This document shows positions 31,132-32,534 of a DNA stretch of 32,534 nt, in pieces. A program made the translations under genes and the position numbers. The notes beneath the pieces were generated by a model. The model was not told where the DNA came from. It searched no databases and was given only the letters and a program-made list of their open reading frames with translations. The number at the start of each line of letters is the position of its first letter. Position 1 is the stretch's first letter. The stretch comes from Treponema sp. UBA1793. GTDB lineage: Bacteria > Spirochaetota > Spirochaetia > Treponematales > Treponemataceae. The stretch spans positions 1 to 32,534 of the forward strand of contig DCFX01000034.1 of the NCBI GenBank assembly GCA_002314445.1, given 5' to 3'.

Positions 31132-32534
31132 TTATTCGGCCCTGATGCTCGTATTTTTTACGATGACGTCGTGAGCCGAGCCCTCTCGGATTGACGCCTG
31201 ACTTACAAGAGTGAGCTTTGCCTTCTCCTGCAGGTCGGGTATGGAAACAGCTCCGCAGTTGCACATTGTGTGTACAACCTTGCTTATGGTCATCTGGACA
31301 TTGTCGTGAAGACTTCCGGCGTACGGAACATAACTGTCAACACCTTCCTCGAATGCCATTCTTTTGTCTCCGCCCAAGTCATACCGCTGCCAGTTTCTTG
31401 CCCTGTTTGAACCTTCGCCCCAGTATTCCTTTACGTAGTTGCCGTTTACAATGAGTTTGTTTGTAGGGCTTTCGTCGAAACGGGCGAAGTACCGTCCGAG
31501 CATGACAAAATCTGCACCCATAGCAAGTGCGAGTGTAATATGATAATCGTGAACGATGCCGCCGTCAGAGCAGATTGGAATGTAAACACCCGTTTTCTGG
31601 TACCATTCGTCACGTGCTTTTGCAACTTCAATCGTAGCTGTTGCCTGACCTCTGCCGATGCCCTTTTGTTCACGCGTAATACAGATTGAGCCGCCGCCGA
31701 TTCCTATTTTCACAAAGTCAGCCCCGGCTTCCGCAAGGAAGTTGAATCCGTCTTTGTCTATAATGTTACCTGCTCCGACCTTCACCTGATCACCCCATTT
31801 TTCATGGATATCATTAAGCGCACGGCGCTGCCATTCGGTGAATCCTTCGGATGAATCAAGGCAGAAAACATCTGCACCTGCGCTCAGCAGCATGGGAACG
31901 CGTTCCATATAGTCCCGGGTATTTATTCCTGCACCGACAATATACCGCTTCTGATTGTCAAGCAGTTCCAGCGGATGTTCTTCATGTGATGCATAATCCT
32001 TGCGGAATACGAGGTATTGAAGATTGCCTTTTTTATCGAGTACCGGAAGTTGATTTATTTTGTGCTGCCAGATAAGATCGTTCGCTTCGTCAAGCGTAAT
32101 GCCTGCTTCTGCTTTAATGAGTTTTTCAAGCGGTGTCATATAGACCGAGACCTTTGAATTCGGCGGGCATCTGTTAATCCTGAAATCGCGTTCTGTAATA
32201 ATACCGACGAGTTTTCCGTTATGCTGTCCGTTTTCCGTTACAGCCACGGTGGAGTGTCCTGTGGTTTTTATGAGCTGCGTAAGTTCTTCAAGCGTTTGAT
32301 CCGGGCGGATATTCGAATCTGATGATACAAATCCTGCCTTGTACATTTTTACATGCGCAATCATGGCTGCCTGATCTGCAATTGTCTGGGATCCGTAGAT
32401 AAAACTGATTCCGCCTTCTTTTGCAAGTGCAACAGAAAGTTTATCGTTTGAAACCGACTGCATCACTGCCGATACCATAGGTATATTCATCATAAGAGGG
32501 CATTTCTCGCCGGCTTTTTTGTTGTATTTAACGA
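31132..32534 (-). CDS. guaB: IMP dehydrogenase GuaB (5' end outside window)
   Basis: IMP dehydrogenase converts IMP to XMP, the committing step to GMP. Visible are NIPMVSAVMQSVSNDKLSVALAKEGG near the start, a CBS-domain pair (about TLEELTQLIKTTGHS to LVFRKDY), the catalytic loop GIGGGSICITREQKGIGRGQ with the nucleophilic cysteine, CSDGGI, and the flap region EGVDSYVPYAGSLHD. The reading frame stays open to the window edge and encodes VKYNKKAGEKCPL before the first Met at 32493, which matches the known IMPDH N-terminus, so the true start lies beyond 32534. The gene is convergent with the Gfo/Idh gene (8-bp gap). It complements the pur operon elsewhere in the window. Confidence 0.96.
   Translation of the reverse strand, partial: VKYNKKAGEKCPLMMNIPMVSAVMQSVSNDKLSVALAKEGGISFIYGSQTIADQAAMIAHVKMYKAGFVSSDSNIRPDQTLEELTQLIKTTGHSTVAVTENGQHNGKLVGIITERDFRINRCPPNSKVSVYMTPLEKLIKAEAGITLDEANDLIWQHKINQLPVLDKKGNLQYLVFRKDYASHEEHPLELLDNQKRYIVGAGINTRDYMERVPMLLSAGADVFCLDSSEGFTEWQRRALNDIHEKWGDQVKVGAGNIIDKDGFNFLAEAGADFVKIGIGGGSICITREQKGIGRGQATATIEVAKARDEWYQKTGVYIPICSDGGIVHDYHITLALAMGADFVMLGRYFARFDESPTNKLIVNGNYVKEYWGEGSNRARNWQRYDLGGDKRMAFEEGVDSYVPYAGSLHDNVQMTISKVVHTMCNCGAVSIPDLQEKAKLTLVSQASIREGSAHDVIVKNTSIRAE

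Noticed and set aside
31132..32493. guaB starting at the Met at 32493
   Set aside because: The frame continues upstream to the window edge with residues typical of the IMPDH N-terminus, so the gene is cut by the window rather than starting there.

Overview
The window looks like chromosomal DNA of a spirochaete, most likely a host-associated Treponema. The reasons are a flagellar-collar-type TPR membrane protein (FlcA-like), an OmpA-domain protein resembling the treponemal Tp0624 family, several spirochaete-style TPR lipoproteins, and a YajC-SecD-SecF block preceded by a TPR lipoprotein. GC content looks moderate. I see no mobile elements, CRISPR arrays, rRNA or tRNA genes, and every gene I recognise appears intact. 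Only the IMP dehydrogenase at the right edge is cut, and its 5' end lies outside the window.

Layout. 1-7243: ffh (signal recognition particle GTPase), a convergent exported CBM48-like protein, then the large flcA-like gene translationally coupled to a SEC59/DGK1/VTE5-type membrane kinase, and a convergent polytopic membrane protein. 7354-9181: a secreted protein (DUF2259-like) and a convergent CDF metal exporter, with a terminator between them. 9400-12663: a radical SAM enzyme with its own strong promoter, an SDR oxidoreductase, and a convergent aldo/keto reductase.

12664-17921: a 374-bp intergenic region holding a 15-bp perfect palindrome, other potential hairpins and a guanine-type purine riboswitch with an unusual P2 arm. 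It leads into the purine operon purE-purC-purF-purM-purN. 17922-23144 (minus strand): five tightly packed genes, in transcription order a TPR lipoprotein, an MltD-like SLT/LysM transglycosylase, an OmpA/Tp0624-like protein, a GT2 glycosyltransferase and a LUD-domain protein. 23213-29106: a small membrane protein, a TPR lipoprotein, yajC, secD and secF, closed by a clear intrinsic terminator. 29206-32534: ispH, apparently leaderless, overlapping a Gfo/Idh/MocA oxidoreductase, and convergent guaB.

How it fits together. Two themes recur: purine synthesis (the riboswitch-controlled pur operon makes IMP intermediates and guaB takes IMP towards GMP) and the cell envelope with protein export (ffh, secDF-yajC, transglycosylase, OmpA protein, lipoproteins, flagellar collar). 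The item most worth a second look is the purine riboswitch. Its ligand-binding junctions are canonical for guanine, but its P2/L2 arm is not. The radical SAM/SDR pair and the leaderless-looking ispH come next. Five of six convergent gene pairs end within 8 bp of each other or overlap, leaving no room for terminators between them.
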